Source: Acetispira formosa (nom. nud.) (lineage in GTDB: Bacteria > Desulfobacterota > Desulfarculia > Adiutricales > Adiutricaceae). From it: a stretch of 64,000 nucleotides of DNA. Shown here one piece after another: positions 1 through 9,278 of this stretch. Both the position numbers and the translations under genes were made by a program. The notes under the pieces are model-generated. The model was not told where the DNA came from, did no database searches, and was given only the letters and a program-made list of their open reading frames with translations. The stretch is taken from positions 2,132,001 through 2,196,000 of the forward strand of contig CP026657.1 of the NCBI GenBank assembly GCA_023525915.1, read 5' to 3'. Numbering within the stretch: position 1 is the stretch's first letter; each line of letters begins with the position of its first letter.

Positions 1-409
<409 letters not shown>

Positions 410-481
410 TCAGCCGGGCGAAGCCTGGCGCTGTTTTTATTTCGGGCCGAGAGCTCGGCCGTAGTAACTTTTGATAAAAAT

Positions 482-2503
482 TCAGCGGACGGCGCTGGCC
501 GCGTCACGCAGAAGGATGAAGCTCTGGTTCTCAATGGTCAGAAGGGTCGGCTCCACCAGGAAATCACCGTTGTTATCAAAGCCGAAGGGGCCGGTGGCTC
601 CGGGAATGCCCAGGCTCTGGCCGAGAATGCGGCGCACTTCCGCGCGGCTGGAAGCCCCGCTGCCCAAAGCGTTGACCACGGCCAGACCGGCATCATAGCC
701 ATAGGCGGCAAATTGATCGGGAACCTGGCCGTAGGCGCTCTGATAGGCGCTGATGAAATTTTTGGTTTCCGGGCGCTGGCTGAGTTCGCTGAGGGCCACG
801 GGGATGACCGCGCCTTGAATATAGCGGGCCGAGCCGCCGGTCAGAAGCTCGGAATTGAGCCACAGAGGCGAACCGAGATACTGCATTTTAGTGACGTCAT
901 GGAAAGCCATGAGGGGCACGATCTGGGCTATGGAGGCGGCGGCATCTGGCATATAGAGAGCCGTGAAGCCGGTGTTGGCCTGATAGCTGGCGGAGACTTT
1001 ACGGGCCACCTTGCCGCCGGTCAGCCTTTCGACGGCCTTGCCCCAATCGCCGGATTTGGGATCGTAGGTATCGGCCACGGTGACGGCGCCGCCCTGCCGC
1101 CTGACCTCGTTTTCAAAATAAGTGCGCATGGAGCGGCCCAGACTGTCGCTGGGGGCCAGAACCCCCAGGGCCTGGTGACCCTGAACTTTGACGGCGTAAC
1201 GGGCCACGGATTCGGCCTGGTGTTTGGGGGTGAGAAAAATGCGGAAGATGTTGGGGCCTATTCCAGTCAAGTCCATGCGCTGGCTGATGGTAATCATCGG
1301 CAGGCCCGCCTTTTCAGCCGTCTGGGCGGCCGGGAGGACTTCCCGGCTTAACAGCGGCCCCACCACGACCATGACGTTACCATCGGCGGCGGCCTGATTG
1401 ACCAGATTGGAAGCCTCGTCGCCCGAGCCGCGCGAATCCAGAACGGTGAGCCCCACTGAGCCTTTATTGCCCGCCTGGCTGAGGGCCAGCTTCAGGCCGT
1501 TGATGACTTCCTGGGCATATCTGGAGGCGCCGGAATCGCTGACCGGGAGTACGGCGGCGATGGTATAGCGGCCGCTGAGGCCGCTGAGGCTGCCCACCAC
1601 GGCCTGACCGCCGCCGGAAGAGGAGGTGCCTGCTATGGCCTTGGGGCGGGGATCATAACTGCCGCCGAAGACCAGCGGCGGGAGGGAGGCCCCGGCCGCC
1701 AAAGAGGCCAGTTCAGTGACTTTGGGCATCAGGGAGTGGCTGGAAAAATATCTGGAAAAATATTCCGCGTGGGCGGCCGCGCCGGTGGTGTCGCCAGCCT
1801 CCAGGGCTTTGTGAATCAAGGCATAGGTAGCTTCAGGGCCGGGGAAATTCTGGCCATAGCTCTTTTGGATATCACCAAGGGCCGTGGGCGTCATGCGGGC
1901 CAGAGAGGCCAGGAGCCCTTCTTCAGCCGCCGCCTTGGTCTGCCCGGCCGACTTCTGCCAGGCCGCCAAAAAGCTGCCCGCCGCCAACTGGTAGCGGCCC
2001 TGGAGCCACTGGCTCTGGCCCACGGTCAGGCGCAGTTGGTTCTGAAGCCCGGGATCGGTTTCTTTACCCAAAAGCTCCCGGCCGAATGATTCAGCCTTGG
2101 CCAGCTGCCCGGCCCCCATGTAGGAAGCGGCCAGATGCGGACCGGCCTCACGGGCAAAACTGCCGCCGGGAAAATCGCGCTGGAGGCGTTCAAAAGCCAG
2201 AACCGCGTCGCCGTAGAGTCCACTGTTTTCAGCCGCCAGACCATAGCTGGCCAGAATGCTTTCCAGCTTGGCCGGGTTGGGCACAACGGCCAGATACCTT
2301 TTATAATAATCAGCCGCCGCCTGATACTGGCCCCGGCCATACGCGGTTTCCGCCGCCGCCAGGGTTTCCTCCGGGGAACTGGTGGCCCCGGTGCCGGGCT
2401 TGGTGGAGGTGGTGCTGGTTCTCACCGGAATACAGGCCACGCAGAAAACAGCTAAAAAGACGATCATCAAAATAGGGGTGAATTTTCTCATTGTCACAGG
2501 CAT
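482..2503 (-). CDS. Lipoprotein with TPR-like N-terminus and type 1 periplasmic-binding domain (LpoA-like)
   Basis: A 673-residue exported protein. A hydrophobic signal (about residues 9-24) ends in a Cys after VA, a weak lipobox. Residues ~45-270 are helical and repeat-like (AETAYGRGQYQAAADYYKRYL is a TPR-type unit). Residues ~310-670 resemble a type 1 periplasmic binding fold of the Leu/Ile/Val family (AAVLPVSDSGASRYAQEVINGLKLAL, then VVVGPLLSREVLPAA). This order matches penicillin-binding protein activator (LpoA-type) proteins, so an envelope or peptidoglycan role is likely. A role as a transporter-associated binding protein cannot be excluded, since no permease lies nearby. An AAGG site stands just before the ATG at 2503. 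Family D repeat DNA lies directly upstream. Confidence 0.75.
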   Translation of the reverse strand: MPVTMRKFTPILMIVFLAVFCVACIPVRTSTTSTKPGTGATSSPEETLAAAETAYGRGQYQAAADYYKRYLAVVPNPAKLESILASYGLAAENSGLYGDAVLAFERLQRDFPGGSFAREAGPHLAASYMGAGQLAKAESFGRELLGKETDPGLQNQLRLTVGQSQWLQGRYQLAAGSFLAAWQKSAGQTKAAAEEGLLASLARMTPTALGDIQKSYGQNFPGPEATYALIHKALEAGDTTGAAAHAEYFSRYFSSHSLMPKVTELASLAAGASLPPLVFGGSYDPRPKAIAGTSSSGGGQAVVGSLSGLSGRYTIAAVLPVSDSGASRYAQEVINGLKLALSQAGNKGSVGLTVLDSRGSGDEASNLVNQAAADGNVMVVVGPLLSREVLPAAQTAEKAGLPMITISQRMDLTGIGPNIFRIFLTPKHQAESVARYAVKVQGHQALGVLAPSDSLGRSMRTYFENEVRRQGGAVTVADTYDPKSGDWGKAVERLTGGKVARKVSASYQANTGFTALYMPDAAASIAQIVPLMAFHDVTKMQYLGSPLWLNSELLTGGSARYIQGAVIPVALSELSQRPETKNFISAYQSAYGQVPDQFAAYGYDAGLAVVNALGSGASSRAEVRRILGQSLGIPGATGPFGFDNNGDFLVEPTLLTIENQSFILLRDAASAVR

Positions 2504-2511
2504 TTATCCTT

Positions 2512-2580
2512 TTTACAGGCGCACGGTCAACCCGCCGCGAACCGGCGGCCGACAGTGCGCAAGCGTATATAGCAAACAAG
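2512..2580. repeat. Family D small dispersed repeat, copy 1
   Basis: About 65 bp with the core CAGGCGCACGGTCAAC and GCCGACAGTGCG, shared with copies near 11.5, 20.8, 23.5 and 30.8 kb. The core contains nested inverted repeats and could form a small hairpin. It lies 9 bp upstream of the lipoprotein gene start. Confidence 0.75.
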
Positions 2581-2635
2581 CCTTTTAAGTGCACCGGGCG
2601 CCAGACCTTACGTAAAGGCGGCGCCCAGCATTCAG

Positions 2636-4369
2636 TTAAAAGCCCAGTTGGGCCAGAAGATCGTTGACGGCCCCCTGGTCCAGCCGGTTTTCGGCTCCGG
2701 GGCCCTGAAGCTCCGATGGTTCCGCTGGCCCGGATAGCTTTTCCAGGGCCTTGTCCACTTCTTCCTGAGCCATTTTCTCGGTTTTTTCAGACCTGACTTC
2801 AGCCTCGCCGCTATCCTGGTGGACCTTCAGTTTGGTATCAACCGAGACAAGGATGGACAGAAGCTGTTTCTGGATATCATTGATCAGGCCCACCACCTTC
2901 ATAATCCGTTGTCCGGAAAGATCCTGGAAGGAAAGACTTTCAAGGATGCTGGTCAGATTGCCGCCGGTGTTGTGGATGAGGTCACGAGCCATTTTGACAG
3001 TGTTGACGATGGTGTCGCGGTCACGGGTCAGGATGGACGTATAGAGTTCAGAATCACCGGCCGCCACCACTTGTCCGCCTCCGGCGGCGGAGTCCGCGCC
3101 AGCCGTGGCGCTCAAGGCCTCTATCTCGGCAATCAGGCTCTGAATGGTGCGGACATCATCAGTCGAGCAGACCGGGCCGCTCGCGGCCGGTGCCTCGGGC
3201 GCAGCCTCTGGAGCCGCCTCTTCCGCTGCCGGGACCGGTTCGGGTTCAGGCGCCGGCTCTGGTTCCGGTTCGGGAGCGGCGGCAGCAGCAGCCGGAACCG
3301 CCACTTCCATTTCCACGCTCTCACCTTCAATGGGCAGGACGCTGTCCAGAAAAATGCTGGCGGCGGTCTGATTCATTTTCTTTAAGGTTGCGCGAAAGTC
3401 CTCGTTAGCCGTAGCCGCGTACAAAGTTTTAAGTATGGAAATTATGGGAAAATTGTAAAAGCCGTCTTCCTCATCCACGTCCGGGGCCATTTCCGAGAGT
3501 TTCCCGGCAATCATGTCCTCCTGGAATTCAGCGGCTTTTTCCTCACGCATCTTCTTGATGTGGTCTTTGACGGATTCATTGGTGCAAAGCTCATAAAGGG
3601 TCTGAAAGACGACGTCAACGTCAAAGCGGGTGACAGTCACCATTTCGGTGGCGGGTTCAGGCGCGGCTTCCGGTTCCGGCTCAGGTTCAGGGGCGGCCTC
3701 CGTCTCCGGGGCCGGTTCCGGCGGGGGCGCGACAGGCCCGGCCGTTTCGCCCTCGGGCGCGGCGGAGGGCAGAAATTTTTCCACAAAAGATTTCAGTTCG
3801 CCCAGCTTGTCAAAAAACTCCGGCCGAAGGGGCGCGCTCTCACAAATGGTCACCTGGGGGGCTTCCCCTGGCGGCACGTCCTCCCCATTGCATTCCAGGC
3901 CCGCCCCGGCCGCGATCAAATCCAGCTCATTGAGGATGTCGAGTTGCTGGGTCAGTTGGTCCATATCCGTCTGAATCTGATCGGCCGTGTCCATGATGGA
4001 CATGGAGGCCCTTTCAGTGATCTTGACTATCTCCTCTAACTGACCTTTGGCGTTTTCCAGTTGTTCGCCGGTCTGATCAAGATCCGCCTCTGCCATGTGG
4101 TTGGGCAGTTCCTCAACTGAAACGGAAAGCTTGCGGGCCAGCCGCCCGATTTTGTCGAACAGTTCTTCAGATATTTCCTTAAAAAAAGGCCCGCTGTCAG
4201 AGTCCGGCGGCGGAACCGCGACCGGCTCCTCGGCCACCGCCGCCGAAGCCGCACCGGCCTCGACCAGATCATGGCAGACTTTTATCTGATAGACCGCCTC
4301 TGGAGTGACGATGCGAAATTCGCCCACCCCCAGCTCAAAGGCGATTATGGGAGGAGTTGAAGAACTCAT
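2636..4369 (-). CDS. cheZ: CheZ-like chemotaxis phosphatase with long acidic linkers
   Basis: A 577-residue protein whose C-terminal part matches CheZ, the phosphatase that removes phosphate from CheY-P. Residues ~475-510 carry the helix LSFQDLSGQRIMKVVGLI. DLSGQ at 483-487 corresponds to the catalytic Asp and Gln (DxxxQ) of E. coli CheZ. The last residues, AVNDLLAQLGF, match the CheY-binding tail peptide of CheZ. The protein is far longer than E. coli CheZ (~214 residues): residues ~205-250 and ~355-390 are Glu/Pro/Ala low-complexity linkers, and two helical blocks precede the phosphatase helix. It probably acts at the chemoreceptor or flagellar switch. No che genes adjoin it. A tandem repeat array lies directly upstream of its start. 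Confidence 0.72.
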   Translation of the reverse strand: MSSSTPPIIAFELGVGEFRIVTPEAVYQIKVCHDLVEAGAASAAVAEEPVAVPPPDSDSGPFFKEISEELFDKIGRLARKLSVSVEELPNHMAEADLDQTGEQLENAKGQLEEIVKITERASMSIMDTADQIQTDMDQLTQQLDILNELDLIAAGAGLECNGEDVPPGEAPQVTICESAPLRPEFFDKLGELKSFVEKFLPSAAPEGETAGPVAPPPEPAPETEAAPEPEPEPEAAPEPATEMVTVTRFDVDVVFQTLYELCTNESVKDHIKKMREEKAAEFQEDMIAGKLSEMAPDVDEEDGFYNFPIISILKTLYAATANEDFRATLKKMNQTAASIFLDSVLPIEGESVEMEVAVPAAAAAAPEPEPEPAPEPEPVPAAEEAAPEAAPEAPAASGPVCSTDDVRTIQSLIAEIEALSATAGADSAAGGGQVVAAGDSELYTSILTRDRDTIVNTVKMARDLIHNTGGNLTSILESLSFQDLSGQRIMKVVGLINDIQKQLLSILVSVDTKLKVHQDSGEAEVRSEKTEKMAQEEVDKALEKLSGPAEPSELQGPGAENRLDQGAVNDLLAQLGF

Positions 4370-4384
4370 ATGGCTTCCTGACTT

Positions 4385-5038
4385 TATTTAGATATGACGT
4401 TTTCCCTTGAACTTGCGGCTCCTCCGCTACGCAAAAAGCGTGGTTTTTGCTTCGCGAGTTACCGTTTTATCGTCAAAACCAGTCGCTGGCGCTCCGTCTC
4501 GCCATCCATGGCTCGACCCACGCTATTTGCGGCGGATTTGGCTTAGAATCACCTGCGGTCAAGCCCTTAAATAAGCCGCTTCATCGCCAAAACCAGTCGC
4601 TGGCGCTCCGTCTCGCCATCCATGGCTCGACCCACGCTATTTGCGGCGGATTTGGCTTAGAATCGCCTGCGGTCAAGCCCTTAATTAAACCGTTTTATCG
4701 TCAAAACCAGTCGCTGGCGCTCCGTCTCGCCATCCTTGGTTCGACCCACGCTTATATGCGGCAGATTTGGCTTAGAATCACCTGCGGTCAAGCCCTTAAG
4801 TAAGCCGTTTTATCGTCAAAACCAGTCGCTGGCGCTCCGTCTCGCCATCCTTGGCTCGACCCACGCTTATATGCGGCGGAGTTGGCTTAAAATCGCCCGC
4901 GGTCGAGCCCTTAAGTAAACCGCTTCATCTTCAAAACCAATCGCTGGCGCTCCGTCTCGCTATCCTTAGCTCGACCCACGCTTATATCGGCGGAGTTGGC
5001 TTAGAATCGCCCGCGATCAAGCCCTTCGTAAGCCGATC
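4385..5038. repeat. Tandem array of five ~114-bp units derived from family A
   Basis: The shared stretch GTCGCTGGCGCTCCGTCTCG begins at 4482, 4596, 4710 and 4825, and again at 4940 with one change, giving periods of 114, 114, 115 and 115 bp. Units differ by scattered substitutions. The start of the array (4395-4470) reads like one arm of the dispersed family A element, so the array probably arose by amplification inside a family A copy. An open frame across it encodes 38-residue repeats only because 114 is divisible by three; I treat it as non-coding. The array occupies the upstream region of the CheZ-like gene. Confidence 0.9.
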
Positions 5039-5044
5039 AGGCAG

Positions 5045-5127
5045 CCGCCGGGAGAAATGTTTTTTCCCGGTTCCGTGACTAAAGACCCCCGGAACGGAAC
5101 CGGGAAAAAACATTTCTCCCGGCGGCG
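5045..5127. repeat. Family F palindrome (type P2), intact copy
   Basis: Two ~31-bp arms, almost perfectly complementary, flank a loop reading TGACTAAAGACCCC. The arm carries GGGAGAAATGTTTTTTCCCG. The same loop with different arm sequences recurs at 34.5, 56.1 and 56.2 kb. It directly follows the tandem array. Confidence 0.85.
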
Positions 5128-5193
5128 GTCAACCGCTTTATTGCCGCCTGCTTTGAGAATTGCCGGGGCCTTTGCCGCAAACTTGCGTCGTGG

Positions 5194-5529
5194 TCAGTCC
5201 AGCAAAATGCGTCCCATCAGATCAAAATGAAACACATAAACCTTAAGAGGGGTAAAATAACGGCAACTCATGACCCTTCCGGCCAAGATAATTATGGCTC
5301 CGCCATCCGGCCCGCCCGGATAGAGGGAGTCATCTTCGTCCAGACCAAAACCTTCGAGCTCAACCTGAAGCGACAGAAATTGCCCAGGAGCCAGCGGTTC
5401 GGATGCGCTCCAGAACGGCCGCCCCCGGCGCGCCCGGACAGTCCCGTTGATTAAGCGGCTTTTTGGGCCGGATTCCTCCATCAGAACAGAATAAACCCAG
5501 CCTGGCTGTAAAAAGGCCCCCAGATCCAT
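5194..5529 (-). CDS. Hypothetical small protein, possibly PilZ-like
   Basis: A 111-residue protein that I do not recognise with confidence. The predicted strands (INGTVRARRGRPFW, LSLQVELEGFGL, AIIILAGRVMSCRYF, VYVFHFDLMGRILLD) suggest a small beta-barrel. The spacing resembles PilZ-type c-di-GMP-binding domains, but the RxxxR and D/NxSxxG motifs are not evident, so a PilZ assignment is speculative. No signal peptide or membrane segment is seen. The ribosome-binding site is weak. It sits alone between repeat copies. Confidence 0.5.
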   Translation of the reverse strand: MDLGAFLQPGWVYSVLMEESGPKSRLINGTVRARRGRPFWSASEPLAPGQFLSLQVELEGFGLDEDDSLYPGGPDGGAIIILAGRVMSCRYFTPLKVYVFHFDLMGRILLD

Positions 5530-5581
5530 AATATATAGTTCTTTTCCCGTGAGCTGGCTGCCTGGAGCCTGGCCAAACAGC

Positions 5582-5645
5582 AGTTTTCAAAGTAGACGGC
5601 AGTAAAAAAAAACAGCAGGTCGACTCGTAGGGGAGACGGAGCGCC
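5582..5645. repeat. Family A fragment (one end only)
   Basis: The sequence TTTTCAAAGTAGACGGCAGT, then CAGCAGGTCGACTCGTAGGG and GAGACGGAGCGCC, matches one third of the family A element. The rest is missing, and the match ends abruptly at 5645. Confidence 0.75.
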
Positions 5646-5874
5646 CTGACGAAGCCCGTTCAGCCTTTGCCTTCGCCCTTAAGCGTCCGGCCTCACGAAA
5701 AAACAATATCCTTAATAGTTTATATTACTGAAGGGCGCAAGTCAAGTAAAGCCGGACACACAGCAAGGCCTTGTTTATACGGAATTTATTGACACTCAAA
5801 AGCATTATTTTCAATTCTTCCCTATATGCGACTTTTTCCGACGAAAATTCGTGGTTCGGCATGCGAAAAGTCGC

Positions 5875-5904
5875 TTGACCTGTGGCCATTTACTGCGATA
5901 TACT
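5875..5904 (+). promoter_or_regulatory. Sigma-70-type promoter for smpB
   Basis: TTGACC at 5875-5880 and TATACT at 5899-5904 are separated by 18 bp. Transcription would start near 5911, leaving a ~100-nt AT-rich leader before the smpB ATG at 6011. Between 5646 and 5870 I see no gene. Confidence 0.6.
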
Positions 5905-6010
5905 AATGCTTAAGGTTTCGGCCTTGGACGCTGGATTATAGGCAAAGCTTATAAAAATTAAAAAATAATCTTATTACTGAGATTTCACCAGATATTAAGT
6001 AAATACAACC

Positions 6011-6487
6011 ATGGCCAAAAAAGACAACGACGCAGTAAAAATAATCTGCCAGAATAAAAAAGCGCGCCACGAGTATGAACTGGGCGACCGCTATGAAGCC
6101 GGGCTGGTCTTGACCGGGACGGAGGTTAAAAGCCTTCGTATGGGTAAGGCCAACCTTACGGACGCCTATGCCCGCATTATCGGCGGCGAGGCATTTTTGA
6201 TCAATGCCCATATCAGCCCTTACCCGTGGGCTTATTTTGGCAATCACGACCCCTTGAGGAAACGGAAGCTTCTTCTGAAGAAGCAGGAACTCAAGCGGCT
6301 GTATGGGCGTGTTCAGGAGCAGGGGCAGAGCCTTATACCCCTCAAACTTTATTTTAAAGACGGCCTGGCCAAGGCGGAATTGGCCATTGCCCGCGGCAAA
6401 AAAAGCCATGACAAGCGTCAATCCCTTAAAGAGGCTGATGCCAAGCGGGAAATGGCCCGCGCTTTGCGGGAGACACATAAGCGTTAA
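6011..6487 (+). CDS. smpB: SsrA-binding protein SmpB
   Basis: SmpB binds tmRNA and brings it to stalled ribosomes for trans-translation. The 158-residue length is typical. The family signatures are clear: NKKARHEYELGDRYEAGLVLTGTEVKSLR near the N-terminus, NLTDAYARI, and the basic C-terminal tail KKSHDKRQSLKEADAKREMARAL that enters the decoding site. It has its own promoter and is monocistronic here. The tmRNA gene itself was not found in this window. Confidence 0.97.
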   Translation: MAKKDNDAVKIICQNKKARHEYELGDRYEAGLVLTGTEVKSLRMGKANLTDAYARIIGGEAFLINAHISPYPWAYFGNHDPLRKRKLLLKKQELKRLYGRVQEQGQSLIPLKLYFKDGLAKAELAIARGKKSHDKRQSLKEADAKREMARALRETHKR

Positions 6488-6713
6488 CCAGCCCTGCTTA
6501 ACTTGGTTTTATATCCTGTTGAAGACGGAACGGCTCAGTTTAAATGCTTAAAAAAGACACCCTGAAAGCCCTGTGGAATGGCTCGGCTTTTCCGGGGCCA
6601 ACAACAACCTTCAAAAATAACAGGTAGCCCACGCCGAGGCATGGAATACCGAAATTATAAATAAATCCAACTATTCAGATGAAGAACATCGTGAATCAAC
6701 TTATGGAGTTAAA

Positions 6714-7292
6714 ATGAAAAACAAAACCCGTCTTCTGGTTTTTGTGGATGAGGCCAATGTGACCCGTGCCGCCTCAAAAAACTTCAAGCGTAACTTCGAC
6801 TGGTTGAAATTTCGGGATTATCTCGAAAATCAAGTCGGCGATGACCGCCAATTGGTGGAAATGGTCATTTATGTAGGTTTGCCGCCAGCCACCCCGGAAT
6901 GGATGGAAAAAAGGGAGGCCAAGCGTCACTATATTCACTGGCTGCGCAGCCAGGGTTTCATGGTTTATGAGAAAAGCGGCCAACCCCGGGCCAATGGCTG
7001 GTATAAAGCCAACGTGGATGTCATCATGGCCATTGACGCCATTGACCTGAGTCTGCGTATTAAGCCCGATACGGTCGTTCTGGTGACGGGTGACGCGGAC
7101 TTCGCCCACCTGGCCACCACCATTCGCCGCGAAGGCATCAAGGTGGAAGTGGCCTCCGTTCCTCAGACTTTGTCGTCTGAACTTAAAACTTCGGCCAGCA
7201 GTATCATCGACCTTAGTGATTTGTTCCTTTCTTTTGAACCGTTTGAGTTCTCTGAGAACGACGCAATCATGGCCAGCGAGGATTATTACTGA
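6714..7292 (+). CDS. NYN-domain (LabA/DUF88-like) putative ribonuclease
   Basis: A 192-residue single-domain protein of the NYN branch of PIN-like nucleases, which usually cleave RNA with a metal ion. The acidic catalytic positions are visible: FVDEAN (Asp12), the NVDVIMAIDAI segment and VLVTGDADF (adjacent acidic pair at the end of a beta strand). EGIKVEVASVPQTLSSELKTSAS with a following DLSD matches LabA-type proteins. No partner domain is present. It has its own ribosome-binding site (TATGGAG before the ATG) and a terminator follows. The target RNA cannot be told from context. Confidence 0.85.
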   Translation: MKNKTRLLVFVDEANVTRAASKNFKRNFDWLKFRDYLENQVGDDRQLVEMVIYVGLPPATPEWMEKREAKRHYIHWLRSQGFMVYEKSGQPRANGWYKANVDVIMAIDAIDLSLRIKPDTVVLVTGDADFAHLATTIRREGIKVEVASVPQTLSSELKTSASSIIDLSDLFLSFEPFEFSENDAIMASEDYY

Positions 7293-7320
7293 GCCTGTTT
7301 TGTGGATTCAGCAGTTGATC

Positions 7321-7363
7321 ATAGCCGGACGGAAACCATAATTTCCGCCCGGCTATTGTTTTT
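7321..7363 (+). terminator. Rho-independent terminator after the NYN gene
   Basis: The hairpin ATAGCCGGACGGAAA with TTTCCGCCCGGCTAT (one mismatch) is followed by TGTTTTTT. Confidence 0.85.
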
Positions 7364-7424
7364 TAGCATTCACCACCGGCAGCCAATGTTTTGAGTCGCT
7401 GTTCCATCAGCTTTTATGGCAGAT

Positions 7425-7765
7425 GATGAAGTGCGGCCCAGAGGGCCGCGCGATTAAAGGACTTGGCCTAATAGGCCAACCAAAGGGTTCCACCCTCTGG
7501 ACTCCGGCTGGGGGAGGGCCCACGCGGGCCCTACCCCAGACCCCACCCGCGCCAAGGGGCAAGCCCCTTGGAACCCCAAGAGGTCAGGGTCGGCTTCAAC
7601 CTTCTTCTTCCCGCATCGCCGCAACTCGCTTCGGGTACGAAGCTCAGACAAGCGGCGAAGCCTCAAGCCGCGTCAGCTTCAAGCGCTGTCGGCGGATTTA
7701 CGTTGGGCTGTTAGGTCTTGCGATAGGCGGCCACATCGGATGATTGTTGCTTTCCGTATGTTCGG
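7425..7765. repeat. Family B, single left arm
   Basis: Matches the first ~300 bp of the two large fold-back elements at 29.0 and 46.1 kb: GTGCGGCCCAGAGGGCCGCG, AAAGGACTTGGCCTAATAGG, then a run of short GC-rich hairpins. The second arm is absent and the 3' part (7680-7800) has diverged, so this is a solo or decayed copy. Open frames through it are unlikely to be genes. 7766-7906 shows no gene. Confidence 0.8.
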
Positions 7766-7906
7766 CTGAAACCTTTTTCCCCTCAAATAGCTTTTCCCGC
7801 GCTGCAACCTTCAAGGCCCGGCCGCTTTTTTTGTTATGAGGCGCCGCCGGCGGTTTGAGTCCCGGTCTTAGAAGCGAGGCGCGGTGGAAAAACTTTGATG
7901 GCAACA

Positions 7907-8075
7907 GCAATTCTCAAAGTAGATGGCAATTTTAAAATAGCAGGTCGCCCCGCAAGGGGTGACGGAGCGCCAGCGACTGGTTTTGACGGAAAAATAGCCG
8001 CTCGCGAAACAAAAACCACGCTTTTTGTGTAGCTACGAGCCGTAAGTTCATGGGAAAAAGTTTACTTTGAGATCG
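7907..8075. repeat. Family A element, full-length copy
   Basis: The ends GCAATTCTCAAAGTA and TTTACTTTGAGATCG are inverted copies of each other with small differences. The interior carries GGTCGCCCCGCAAGGGGTGA and ACCACGCTTTTTGTGTAGCT, as in the other copies. No clear target duplication remains. It lies 100 bp upstream of the radical SAM gene. Confidence 0.85.
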
Positions 8076-8174
8076 TAAATTATGCTATAATTTTTGTTCG
8101 CCGTCAGGTTCCGTATACGGGCTTGTCGGCGTTGTGTTTGATGAAAGCAAAGCCCTTTGGAAGGAGAGCTCTCT

Positions 8175-9278
8175 GTGGAAATCTTGCGGGCCAAAACGAT
8201 TGATCTGCGCCAAACCGGGCCCCTGACCCCGGAACGGGAGGAAAACAGTCGTCTGAACGAGCGGGAAGCTCTGGAAGGGGCCGAACAGCTTTTGTCCTGC
8301 CCGCGCCGCCTGGTGCTGGAACTGACCAGCGCCTGCAATCTCCGCTGCGTCATGTGCGGACGCAATGCCGCCTCCTTTCGTCCCACAGTTTTTGACACCG
8401 AATGGCTCAAAGTAATGGAGCCGATGGTTTCACGCATTGAAGAAGTAACCTTGATGGGCTGGGGCGAACCCACTATCCATCCCCGCTTTCCTTATTTTCT
8501 TCAATGGGCCCACCATCTGGGCCTGCGAAAATACTTCTGCACCAACGGCATGCGCCTGAAAGAACTGGAGGACGATATCTTCGCCTTTCAGGCCGATATC
8601 ATAGCCGTCAGTCTTGACGGCGCCAATCGCCGCACCAATGAAGAAATCAGGCGCGGAGCCGATTTCACCAGGATTATCGGCGGGCTGGAAAAAATATCCA
8701 ATCGCCGGGCCAGAGAAGGGCGCCCCTATCCTTATCTGAATTTCGTTTTCACCGCCATGAACCGCAATATACGAGAACTGCCGGAAGTGGTGAAGCTGGC
8801 CGCAGAGCTGGGCCTTGATGAGGTAAAAGCCGTCTATTTTACCGCCTTTGACGCGGCGATGGACAAAGAAACCCTGTATGGCCACCGTGAACTGGTAAGT
8901 GAAATTTTTGGTCTGTCGGCCGAGTTGGCCGCCTCAATGGGCGTATCCTTGAAGCTGCCCCACCTTCAGGGAGACGATCCGGCGGGGGAGGCTTGTCATA
9001 AAACCTGCTACACGGCCTGGCGGGATCTTTTTCTTGGATCGGACGGGGCTTTCCGTCCATGTATGTCCACAGCCAGGAAATTCTTCCAGGTGGACGATTA
9101 CAAAACATTTGAAGAAATCTGGAACTCGCCGGAAATCCGGGCCCATCGATGCACGGTCAACACCGATCAAATGAACGACTGCTGCCGCAACTGCTATCAG
9201 TCATCATACGCCAACTGGAACCGGCCGGAATCATTTAATCAGTCCGGGCTTGAGTTCGCGCCGGAATGGGACAGCTGA
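8175..9278 (+). CDS. Radical SAM / SPASM-domain enzyme
   Basis: A radical S-adenosylmethionine protein of ~367 residues. CNLRCVMC gives the CxxxCxxC site for the catalytic 4Fe-4S cluster, and GWGEPTIHP is the GGEP-like SAM-binding strand. The C-terminal third carries a Cys-rich SPASM-type region (CHKTC, FRPC, then CCRNC) for auxiliary clusters. SPASM enzymes often modify peptides, but no precursor peptide gene is evident nearby. I chose the GTG at 8175 because AAGGAG lies 8 nt before it; the longer TTG frame at 8157 would put that site inside the gene. The stop overlaps the next gene, so the two are translationally coupled. Confidence 0.85.
   Translation: MEILRAKTIDLRQTGPLTPEREENSRLNEREALEGAEQLLSCPRRLVLELTSACNLRCVMCGRNAASFRPTVFDTEWLKVMEPMVSRIEEVTLMGWGEPTIHPRFPYFLQWAHHLGLRKYFCTNGMRLKELEDDIFAFQADIIAVSLDGANRRTNEEIRRGADFTRIIGGLEKISNRRAREGRPYPYLNFVFTAMNRNIRELPEVVKLAAELGLDEVKAVYFTAFDAAMDKETLYGHRELVSEIFGLSAELAASMGVSLKLPHLQGDDPAGEACHKTCYTAWRDLFLGSDGAFRPCMSTARKFFQVDDYKTFEEIWNSPEIRAHRCTVNTDQMNDCCRNCYQSSYANWNRPESFNQSGLEFAPEWDS

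Noticed and set aside
4730..4760. tRNA T-arm (GGTTCGACCC) in the repeat array
   Set aside because: No acceptor or anticodon arms fit around it; it is part of the repeat unit and varies between units.
4460..5035. CRISPR array
   Set aside because: The whole 114-bp unit is repeated, with no short constant repeat alternating with unique spacers, and no cas genes are present.
4447..5078. Open frames encoding 38-residue repeats across the tandem array
   Set aside because: The frame follows the 114-bp DNA period, shifts when the period becomes 115, and lacks a ribosome-binding site; the same DNA occurs in non-coding repeats elsewhere.
8157..8174. TTG start for the radical SAM gene
   Set aside because: The AAGGAG site at 8161-8166 would lie inside the gene; the GTG at 8175 is correctly spaced.
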